Shown: in pieces, positions 35,801 to 64,000 of the stretch
How positions within the stretch are numbered: the stretch's first letter is position 1
Layout of the letters: the number at the start of each line of letters is the position of its first letter
NCBI GenBank assembly: GCA_916610825.1
Contig: OU744450.1
Span: forward strand, 17,972,814-18,036,813
Direction: 5' to 3'
Source: Haliclystus octoradiatus
Lineage: Eukaryota; Cnidaria; Staurozoa; Stauromedusae; Haliclystidae
Length of the DNA stretch: 64,000 bases
The notes under the pieces: model-generated
Told to the model about the DNA's origin: nothing
Databases searched by the model: none
The model's input: the letters and a program-made list of their open reading frames with translations, nothing else
Translations under genes and position numbers: made by a program

Positions 35801-36867
35801 AATATGGAAGTGTCAATCATTCACCCATCAATCAATATGGAAGTGTCAATCATTCACCCATCAATCAATATGGAAGTGTCAATCATTCACCCATCAATCA
35901 ATATGGAAGTGTCAATCATTCACCCATCAATCAATATGGAAGTGTCAATCATTCACCCATCAATCAATATGGAAGTGTCATTCCCTTTGATTTTATAACA
36001 TTCCAACCTACACAAGGATCAATCTAGTTTAGGGAGTTGCCCTCGAGTAAGAAAACTGTAAAGTTACTCCACATTCTGTGATTCTGTCATTGCCCATGTG
36101 CTGCTTTCAGTTTTCAATTTAAATTCTATCTTTAAAACTATCGAAGGATTCCAAGTAATTTGATTGGTCGTTGAGAGTGGAAGTAAAATTCGATAAAGAC
36201 ACGTGCCATTTCTTCTAAAATCATCAAATGATTTATAGCAGTTTGATTGCTCGATTGATGATCAAAAAGAACATTGATTGATGCAGAACGGTATTCCCAT
36301 AAACTATGCCAATATGTTTTGACATTGCGCCGTTTTCGTGAACACTTCGGGATAGGTTTGACATTCCAAACGTAGCAATATGAATTTCAGATTTTTTCTG
36401 TGATTTATCATTATAAATCCTGAATGAAACCTTTTATTTCATATAATTTGAATAGATAAAATAATTTGATAGTAATTAAGAAGATACGTTTCTTAAAATA
36501 GCATTATATACGGATAATTTGGCACATTTGAAAAACAAACTTAGGACCTATATATACATATAAAATAGACTTTTGTCTGTGAAGGTCCCTAAAACACTGA
36601 TGGCATTTCCTCTTTGGACTGCTATGGACAGTCTTTTCCCTATGTAGCTTGATCAAGAGCTTTCCAACTTCTTTTATAAATACTAATTTATTTTATTATT
36701 GATTTATCTATATAGCTGTTTGTGCCATTATTGGGCTTATCATATTTGCTTTCAAGTACGTCGTATTGGGCTCCTTGGGATGGATGTTCTATTTTGGTTG
36801 GGTATCTGCCATTGTTGGTGCTGCCGGTGTTGATGTACTGTTTAAACTTGACAAAAACCAAGAATGA
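32867..36867 (+). CDS. Claudin/PMP22-family four-TM protein
   Basis: Coding exons 32867-33045, 35455-35648 and 36716-36867, with matching phases; the 5' UTR exon starts at 32842. The protein is about 175 residues, slightly short for a claudin. TM1 is VLGLLGLTALLFIVVTA. The first extracellular loop has ARPW, then GLWKMC and a second Cys (KIC), the W-GLW-C-C signature of the family, and ends in YILVLASSLKAIRAF, matching the claudin segment before TM2. TM2 is MVLAIMAEIVSCVLAFL, TM3 spans the exon 2/3 junction and TM4 is WMFYFGWVSAIVG. The tail is KLDKNQE, without a clear PDZ-binding end. A role in cell-cell junctions or membrane organisation is inferred from the family. The first donor (GTATAG) is weak, so an extra small exon is possible. 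Confidence 0.8.
34949..35403 (+). mobile_element. hAT-like MITE copy in the first coding intron of the claudin-like gene
   Basis: The sequence parallels 37249-40143 once the LINE there is removed: GTCAACTTCACCGGATTCCG, GTGCGGTATCCGGAGTTGAA, TGTTTTTAAGATATCCC, AGAAAGCGAACATCACA, GCCCCCAATAC. The right end is GGACGGCCCTG. The left boundary (about 34949, GAGGGCCGTGA) is approximate and no target-site duplication was confirmed. Confidence 0.6.
35779..35976 (+). repeat. Six-copy 33-bp minisatellite
   Basis: Unit TCAATCATTCACCCATCAAT + CAATATGGAAGTG, repeated six times with almost no changes. It lies in the second coding intron of the claudin-like gene. Because 33 is a multiple of three it keeps a frame open (SIIHPSINMEV repeated), which is not evidence of a gene. 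Confidence 0.95.
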
Positions 36868-37248
36868 GGGATAAATGATGATAAATGTCATATAAGTGTA
36901 ATCGGTGTGGCCGACCGCAATGGGAATGAAGAATTCAAAGCAAAAAATATACATGTTATAGTTACTTTTTTTCAATTTTATCTGTAAACACGTTATATGC
37001 GTTTGTATAGTTTGTTTGTATAAATATCATCTAGTATTTTTAAAAAAAATTTCGGGATCTTATAAAGGTAAAATCAAAACACATGATGCTGTGCTTGTTG
37101 ATTTTGACACATCAATATTTGCCATAACCACTATGAAATCTTGAACTAGGAATGTCGTGCTAAACTTGCTTTCCCCTTTTGCATCTTCGGTTAGCGTCAT
37201 ATGGTTGTATTTCTTGTTTTGTATTTTACGTTTGATGCCAAGAACATA

Positions 37249-40143
37249 CATGGCCGTCCCGATAAATTTTCTTTTAGATTTGCCGACTTCACAGGAGTCT
37301 GATCCGGACCTATAACCGTAAATTGAAGGCAGATCAAGGTGTGGTATCCGGTGTTGATTCCACCACATCAAGGTTTGCCATGCGTGTTCAAATAGAATAG
37401 AATAGAATAGAATAAAATAGTGTATTTTAAGGCCTTTAAACAACTTAATACAAGTATGAATCTACGTTTTTATTTTATACTTTACTAACAGATATTTCGT
37501 TATTTTGCTGATGTACCTAGAAGCCTGGTTTTTGTCAACTACTTTGGTTTATTTTGTCGATTTTTAAATAAAGCTGATTTAATTTTCTGTTCATATTTAC
37601 TGTTACTATCACTATATATGTAAATCGATATATTTGTTCATAAGTTTTGCGCCACGAAAAGAAAAAGATCGCTTTCCACAGTCTGAATTGACACGTAGGA
37701 GAATGTATAATTATTTTCGTGTGTTATATGGAGACTGTGATCTTTTAAATAATCGTTTAAATGATGTTTGGGTCATTTTCTAATCGATGAGATGTTATGG
37801 TGACGTAGTTCTAAGTTCAACATTATCTTCAATTGTGAGCCAGTTTAGTTCATTTAATAAGTTGTGCTGTGCATTGTATCATTTGCTTCTACCATCGATC
37901 AATTTGGCTGCCCAGTTTTAAATTCTTCCATATACTTTATGCAATTGAGTTTTGTTCCATGACGACCATACTTCAAGTGCATAAAGGCTTGATTCAACAA
38001 TTTTAGATTCAATAACTCTAATGAATACTTCAGGTGGAATATACTTTTTCTGCTTTACAATTGCACGTAGTCTGGCTGTTCTTCTGATTTGTTTTATGTG
38101 GTTTTTGAAGTCATTTCACTATCGAATATTACACCAAGGTTTCGTGATGCTGTTACGTACGTTAATTTTTCGTTGTTTATTTCTATTTTAGGTAATTCGT
38201 TGTTATTTACTTTTGCGTGGCCTATAGCTAATACGTTTGTCTTTTTTGCACTTAATAAGAGTGAGTTTGAATTGAGCCAAGATGTTAGTGATTTAATGTC
38301 TTCATTGATTTTGTGTTGCATTGATGAAACAGAGCCATTCAGGTAGATTGGGTTTAAATGTATAAAGCATTTGTGTGTCATCCGCAAATTGTCCAGGGAT
38401 TCCGTTTGAGAGAGCATCTGGGAGATTGTTCATATATACTAGGAATAGCAGAGATCCAAGTATGGAACCTTGTGGTACTCCACACGTTAACTTTACTGCA
38501 TCTGATGTCAAATACTTAAGTTTCGCACAACTTGCTCTCGATCGGTCAAGTATGATGACATCCATAATAGTGTACAGTCACTCAGTCAAAAAAGTTTGAG
38601 TTTGTGTAGCAGTATGCCATGTTGTAAACTGTCGAATACTTCGGATAGATCCATTAGTAGTAATAGTGAAAGTCTTATAAATATGTTCAGGAATGTTCAA
38701 TAAAACAGTGTTAGTTGAACGTCCGAACTGGAACCCATGCTGGTATTGAAATGTATTGATAAAGTTGGAAATATACAATTCGTTCTAAAATTTTGGATAG
38801 CAATAATAGAATGGCAAGTGGTCGATGTTGTTCAGGCGTAGACGCAGCTGGTGTTTTAGGAATAGGAGAGACAATTGTGATGTGAGGCTCTTTTGATGTT
38901 GTTTCCTACATCGCTGAAAATTGATTGATCTCGTTTAACTCTGCCTTAGTTGTTAAACTTGTTGCGTTGCATTTATGTTTCTGTTTCTTTGTTAACAGTT
39001 TAACTTGATTCCATATTTCTTTCACATTTCTACCACAATCATTAATTTTGTTCTTTTATATAATCTCTTTTTGGTTTCCTTATTTTGTAATTTACTTTAT
39101 TTCTGAGTTCATGATATTTTTCAATCGTTGACGCTTTTTCGTCATTCGTATTCGCAACGTATCTAGATTCATTTCATTCTTTTAAATCGTTTCTTCATTT
39201 TCATTGCCATCCAAGGTGCATATATAGTGTGGACGTAAGACGATCGTTTTTTCAGGTGCATGTTTTTCAAGCGTATCATGTAATATATTTTGTAATATTA
39301 CAGCTGAGTTTTCAATGTCTTCATTTTCTAGTGCTGTTTTAAATTCTGTCGTATCTGAATTAAATAGATCTTCGCAGAAAGCCTCCCTGTTGAATTGGTT
39401 AAATGACCTGATAGTTTGAAATATCTTTATCGATTTGTCATTAGTGCATCTTAAAGTTGTTAACAGGTTAAGATGATGAGAACTGCAAACTGGTATTGGG
39501 ATGCATGAGTCAACGCTAATTCTCGCTAATGGATGTAGAAGAAATCACGTAGTCAATGCAAATTTCAGTCGATTTAGTAACACGGGTTGAGTCAGAATTA
39601 TGGGATGTCAAATCGAACTGTGACATTAGGTCTAATAGAGCAGTCTTTGAAGGAGAGGTTTCGTAGTAATTGATATTTAAATCACCTGACAAGATAAAGT
39701 TGCAATTTTTCTCAGTTAATGTTTCTAGAGTTTGTCTAATGAGATTATAGCATGTAAATTGTCCATTGACCTGAAGTCATCATCAGAATTTAGTACATGT
39801 TTTTAAGAGATCCCATCAGGCCCAAAATTTCTATCGTCTTCCCCAAAAGTTTCATTCTAATGATTCTATATATATAAACATCAGAAGCTGAAGATAGTTG
39901 TCTCTACAGTGTACTACTACATTATCCATGATAGATATTGACATCAATAAATGGATAAGAATGAAAAGAACTCTCAAAATTTCTACTCTTAGAAAGCGAA
40001 CATCACACTATTCATTTGCCATTTCTTCCTTTTTTTTTGCCGACTGGAGACATTTCATGGAAGATTTGCCGACTGACCATGTCACCAGGGGGGGGGGGGG
40101 GTTGTCACGCCCCCAATACATCCATATACTAGGGTCGGCCCTG
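37249..40143 (+). mobile_element. hAT-like MITE split by a LINE
   Basis: The left end CATGGCCGTCC and the right end GGTCGGCCCTG are inverted (consensus CAGGGCCGNCC, typical of hAT termini). Flanks are AGAACATA (37241-37248) and AGAGCATA (40144-40151), an 8-bp target-site duplication with one mismatch. The element's own sequence is 37249-37392 and about 39752-40143. Comparison with the copy at 34.95-35.40 kb shows the interruption. A run of 14 G lies near the right end (40088-40101). Confidence 0.75.
37393..39752 (-). mobile_element. LINE B family copy, 5'-truncated and decayed
   Basis: Reading the minus strand: endonuclease end (SGDLNINYYETSPSKTALLD, near 39650), a linker (LEKHAPEKTIV, near 39270) and RT core at 38302-38565 (LTCGVPQGSILGSLLFLVYM and FADDTQMLYTF). 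At 38094-38417 come SWLNSNSLLLSAKKTNVLAI and YVTASRNLGVIFDSEM. Further on are ALEVWSSWNKTQL and GKRSFSFRGAKLMNKY (near 37650). The 3' end at 37393 is a TTCTA-type tail ((ATAGA)n on the plus strand). The motif series matches the element at 16.1-17.8 kb. Multiple shifts and stops are present. Inserted in the hAT-like MITE. Confidence 0.85.
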
Positions 40144-41404
40144 AGAGCATAACATATTCAATTGTTGCTAACTTAAATTGATTTAAAATCAAATCATGAA
40201 CAGTACTGTCATGTGTAATATTTCTCTCAACATGTTCCTTAAAGAACTTAGAATGACCAGTAGCCTCCGCATTGCTTTGTTGTTTTGATTACAAGAAACG
40301 AGGCTTTGCATTCATGATGATCCGTACACATTTCTTTTATAATAGTACCTGTATACTGGAAATGTTATAGTGTAACACCGGACAACAATGCAGTATTCAC
40401 TGATAGGTTTACGCAATGAATTATATATTAATAGCTTGTGGTTGAGTGATAACTTTTTTTAGACAAATCAAGGTGAATATTATGTTTCACAATTTTGAAC
40501 AGATAAAATTTCTATGACCTTCCCAGTTTTAGTTTGTCATCAATCTGGACACCAACACATTTTATGAAGCTGTGTTTTCAGTCAGAGCCGCATCCGATAT
40601 TGCGTGAACATGCATCGTTGAAGTTCATTATTTGAAAAAAACAAAAACAAAAACAAATTTTATGATTTGGCAAGAGAGGTTATACATGTACTTTGCTTTG
40701 ACAGGGTGTATGATGTCACATTAATTGTCAATGAATTACCGCATTCAAAATTTATGCCCAACCTATCTTGGAGACTTGTTCCCACATGTGGATGTTGTGT
40801 ATAGCAAATAAATATATAGAAATAGGTGCAATAAGCCTCGTTGGGGTTCCTTGTACGCTCATATTTCTCATGATTTAAATACCAATCCTGAAATATCACA
40901 AGTACATAGTGAATATATCAGTAGACAGATAATAACGAGATTATAGAAAAGACAAATCAAATCTAAATCTAATCATGTTAAACATTACATACTAAAATAA
41001 ACGAGGCTAACATCAATAGGAGACATCACGTAATGTCACAACTTCCCTGATTCCTTCTGATTAATGTTCACTGAAGGCTTTATTATTTATAATCATGTAA
41101 ATGTTATTATACAATTAATTATTGTGGCAAAAAATAATCAGGAGGGTTAGAAACACGGGTAGATCGTTGCAGAGGCGGTCAAAACGTTAGGCTGCATATT
41201 TACATTTGCGCTGGAGCGTTTGATTGATTTCACCAAAGCCTTTAGCAAGGACGATGGTAACACCCCCAAATTTGAAAGCTCAGTAAAACCAGGGCAAAGC
41301 CTCATTTTTATTCAATTTTCTACTATCAAATATATTGGAAGAATTAAGATGCCTTCCAAATAAAACATCACGCTCACCGGATTGCTATCCCGTACTCTTT
41401 TTGA
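40144..41404. other. Intergenic, one dispersed repeat fragment
   Basis: 40245-40310 is about 80% like 21376-21430 (TTTGTTGTTTTGATTACAAG then AAACGAGGCT), so both sites hold a piece of the same unnamed repeat. A short relative (AAACGAGGCTAAC) recurs at 40999. No gene was seen. Confidence 0.45.
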
Positions 41405-41409
41405 AATCA

Positions 41410-41530
41410 ATAGCCCAAGAAATAGCACATTCTCTTTATCTCAGCTCTGTGAATTTTCTATGTATTTTATTGAAATTGTGAAGCGCTTCAGAATATTTAT
41501 AGCGCTATAGAAATTTAATTACTATTATTT
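41410..41530 (+). repeat. Dispersed repeat with L2/CR1-like 3' tail (copy 2)
   Basis: Matches 8290-8440: CCCAAGAAATAGCACATTCT, TTTCTATGTATTTTAT, TGTGAAGCGCTTCAGAATAT, GCGCTATAGAAATT, then an ATT-type tail. Confidence 0.65.
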
Positions 41531-41919
41531 TTATTAAGCAAAAAGGTGTCGTAGAGGTGTGGGCTTAGCTGGCTTGGACGTTAAAAACTTCTTCATTTCG
41601 TGCGAAAGGAGATACGATTCTGACTCAACCTTTTTTCTATAGTATGCTTTCTTGTCATTCCGACTGCCGTTCCAAGTTTGGAAAACAGTGAGTGATCGTA
41701 AATAGGGTAGATTCAACATTAAATATCTCCGCTTAATATACGCGTTCAAACTAAGAAATCATTGTCATCATTCTTCATCATTTAGATTCCGTTACCCGAA
41801 TCTGTATTAAAAATTTTTCGTGTCATGTGCACTTTCATGTAAGTAGATAGATCCTCTGATTGTGGTGTTAATTGCGCGGACATCATTGTCTTCGTGACAG
41901 TGATTGATTGAGTTTGTGA

Positions 41920-42180
41920 ATGAAAAGGGGATTTCTCTTGGCAGCAAGTTATGATTCAGAATTGTTTTGCCCGGCGAACGATCTCCGGTATTCAAAAGTT
42001 GGGAAAAAGCTGAGGCAGAACGTTCTGCTCTGTGATGGCAAGGTAGACTCTTCCTGCTTCAGCCATTTTGAACGCAACCCTTTGACTCCTCAATTTTTTG
42101 AAACCGCGAACGAATGCCTCCAAGATTTAACCTGGAATGAAATTTCAAGGAATGTGAAACACTCAAATTTGAGTTGCTAA
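41920..42180 (+). other. Unassigned 86-codon frame before the tRNA
   Basis: A Met-initiated frame (MKRGFLLAASYDSELFCPAN) without known domain, signal or splice partners. Probably chance. Nothing else was recognised from 41531 to 42402. Confidence 0.15.
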
Positions 42181-42402
42181 AATGTTCACCTTGAATATGA
42201 AATCCGTTACTTGTGTGAAACAATATTTATTACACGGAAGTCGAGCATCCCAACAAATATTGTAGTAGCCATAGCAACACAATTGTTCTTCAAAAACTGT
42301 AATATGACATTTGCGCACCTGTTGCGAGAACAATAAGCCCTGCCGGGGTTAAATGAACAAGTAATGACAATAAAGATTGATATTAGTGATCAAGGATATG
42401 AA

Positions 42403-42474
42403 GGGGATATAGCTCAGTGGTAGAGCATTCGACTGCAGATCGAGAGGTCCTTGGTTCAACTCCGAGTGTCCCCT
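42403..42474 (+). tRNA. tRNA-Cys (GCA)
   Basis: A 72-nt cloverleaf. The acceptor stem GGGGATA pairs with TGTCCCC (one G-U pair), and the discriminator base is U, as expected for tRNA-Cys. A box TAGCTCAGTGGTAGAGC; anticodon arm CGACT-GCA-centred loop; B box GGTTCAACTCC. No intron. T runs at 42478 and 42486 can end pol III transcription. It lies about 970 bases beyond the SCAI stop, on the opposite strand, and is independent of it. Confidence 0.95.
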
Positions 42475-42759
42475 AAATTTTAACATTTTTTTTCTATTTG
42501 GAAAACATATAAACACTGGGCCAGCCCGGTTCGTCGCTTCATCTGCGCAAGCGCTTCAAATAGAAACAAGGGTAGAAACAAAAGTCGAAGTCAGATTCTA
42601 GGAGAATGTTTCAAGCCGTTAAACAGTTACAACCAAAGGAATAGAACAAGTAAATTACTTGTAAATGAAAAATATGGCATTTGCACAGACGACTAAAAAT
42701 ATTACCAAATATTTCCAGGGAGTTTTCAACAAAGTTTTAGAAAACAAATAGGAATTTAT

Positions 42760-43185
42760 ACAACCTAAAAAACTGACTACGCCTTTCAATGAATTTGAAA
42801 TGAAATCAGCTGTAAAGTCTTCAGAAAACGGGAAAATCCAGGCGTAGATCATTGAAGTGCAGAATTACTAAAACATAGTCCAGACATATTAAATGATATC
42901 AACAAATAAATGATAAACAGCATTGGAAGTACAGGAAATTTCCCCAAAGAAATAAAATGGTTTTTCAGTACATCTGAGCAATTTGTATGCTAATAAGATG
43001 TGTTCATAAATTCAATGGAAAAATCACAAAATCCCAAGCAGATCAGCATTAAAAGTAAAAATAAATGATAAGATAGGTGAACATACAAATAGTAACATAG
43101 GTGTACCGCAAGCAGACTGTTTAAGCCCAGTCTTATTTGTAATTTATTTTGTTCATGTATTAAAAAACACACACTCAGTCGTTTA
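42760..43185 (+). pseudogene. Decayed non-LTR RT fragment of a different lineage
   Basis: Plus-strand pieces: LTTPFNEFEMKSAVKSSENGK, then a shifted GVDH, AELLKHSPDILND and GSTGNFPKEIKW, then INDKIGEHTNSNIGVPQADC followed by LSPVLFVIYF. The order is that of RT palm motifs. QAD stands where QGD is usual. The LSPVLFVIY box differs from the other LINEs in this window (LGSLLFLVY, YGPQLCC), so it is a separate family. Stops and shifts mark decay. Confidence 0.65.
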
Positions 43186-43417
43186 TGGATTGTCTAGTAC
43201 TACCCAAAATGGGAAGGTTATTATATGAAAACAGTAGGTACAGCTAGCCAAACGGCTGCGCAGGATATATTCAGTAATACACAGTAACATAAATTTTTAA
43301 CATAAAACCTCTTTTTAATAATATATATCATCAAATCTTATTGGAAATATCAGTATTCTTCTATCATCTTTATAAAATAGATCTATAAATTTATATTTAT
43401 AACAAAAATAGAATTAA

Positions 43418-43423
43418 TTTATT
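43418..43423 (-). promoter_or_regulatory. Candidate polyadenylation signal of SCAI
   Basis: AATAAA on the minus strand 22 bases after the SCAI stop codon. It would give a very short 3' UTR; other AT-rich hexamers lie further on. Low certainty. Confidence 0.3.
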
Positions 43424-43444
43424 TTATATTTACAAATAGCGTTT

Positions 43445-63692
<20,248 letters not shown>

Positions 63693-64000
63693 CTAATAAA
63701 AAAAATATATGGTTGAGTTAAGGAGGTTTGGAACAGTAGACACCATTTTGAAAAAAAAGATAAGGCCACACTCTATACTTTTCAAAACAATGTGGCAGCT
63801 TATAGGGAACTTGGGTGCTAATACATAATGGAAAAGAAGTCAATGTCTATTCATATTGGCGTGTAAACAGTTTCAGATTTCCCGGTTTTGCCATCCTATG
63901 CAGTAGGAGCATCCTTCAACATAGGGTCATCCTATCTCATATTTACAAGGGGTACATCCTAGCATGTTGGATCTTCTTATCTGTTTATGTTTACAGGGGT
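63693..64000. other. SCAI intron at the right edge
   Basis: No further SCAI exon could be found; the preceding conserved exon must lie beyond position 64000. No repeat was recognised. Confidence 0.5.

Noticed and set aside
35732..35998. 88-codon frame with a repeated 11-residue peptide
   Set aside because: It is a 33-bp minisatellite in an intron; the frame stays open because the unit is a multiple of three.
42655..43172. Minus-strand frames around 42.7-43.2 kb
   Set aside because: They are shadows of the plus-strand RT remnant.

Overview
The window is nuclear DNA of an AT-rich invertebrate animal. It has spliced genes with GT-AG introns, a eukaryotic tRNA with an internal promoter, and many transposons, and no bacterial operon structure. 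The gene set (a chitin synthase carrying SAM domains, a claudin-like tetraspan protein and SCAI) fits a non-vertebrate metazoan. An ascidian is plausible, but the sequence alone does not prove it.

Three host genes can be assembled exon by exon. (1) Positions 346-5400, plus strand: the 3' part of a chitin synthase. It has the conserved catalytic motifs, then two tandem SAM domains, then the C-terminal membrane region. (2) Positions 32867-36867, plus strand: a three-coding-exon claudin/PMP22-like four-TM protein. (3) Positions 43445-63692, minus strand: thirteen exons of SCAI (suppressor of cancer cell invasion), lacking only its N-terminal exons, which lie beyond the right edge. A complete tRNA-Cys(GCA) sits at 42403-42474, just beyond the SCAI 3' end.

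Most of the rest is mobile or repetitive DNA. Positions 9.2-18.9 kb form a nested composite. Terminal inverted repeats and inverted ~200-bp arrays enclose a spacer. A 4-kb LINE with CCCH-finger ORF1 lies in the left arm. A second, internally inverted LINE with a clear 14-bp target-site duplication lies in the right arm. Positions 20.3-25.9 kb hold a 976-bp MITE, a Ty3/Gypsy element with an in-frame gag-RT deletion, and the 3' end of a larger relative of the MITE. Positions 26.7-30.9 kb are a 4.2-kb inverted-repeat element with subterminal repeats and two tRNA-like modules. Positions 37.2-40.1 kb are a hAT-like MITE split by a LINE of the same family as the one in the right arm at 16-17.8 kb. 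The SCAI introns hold another LINE, a dimeric tRNA-like SINE, two long (AAT)n tracts, several foldback elements, a 47/48-bp array and a striking 20-copy array of a 144-bp unit.

The host genes show no obvious functional link to each other. The most notable features are the double-SAM chitin synthase, the nested inverted composite with its internally rearranged LINE, and the 144-bp array. A 500-bp run of N at 7043-7542 is flanked on both sides by the same 16 bases and is probably a scaffolding artefact.
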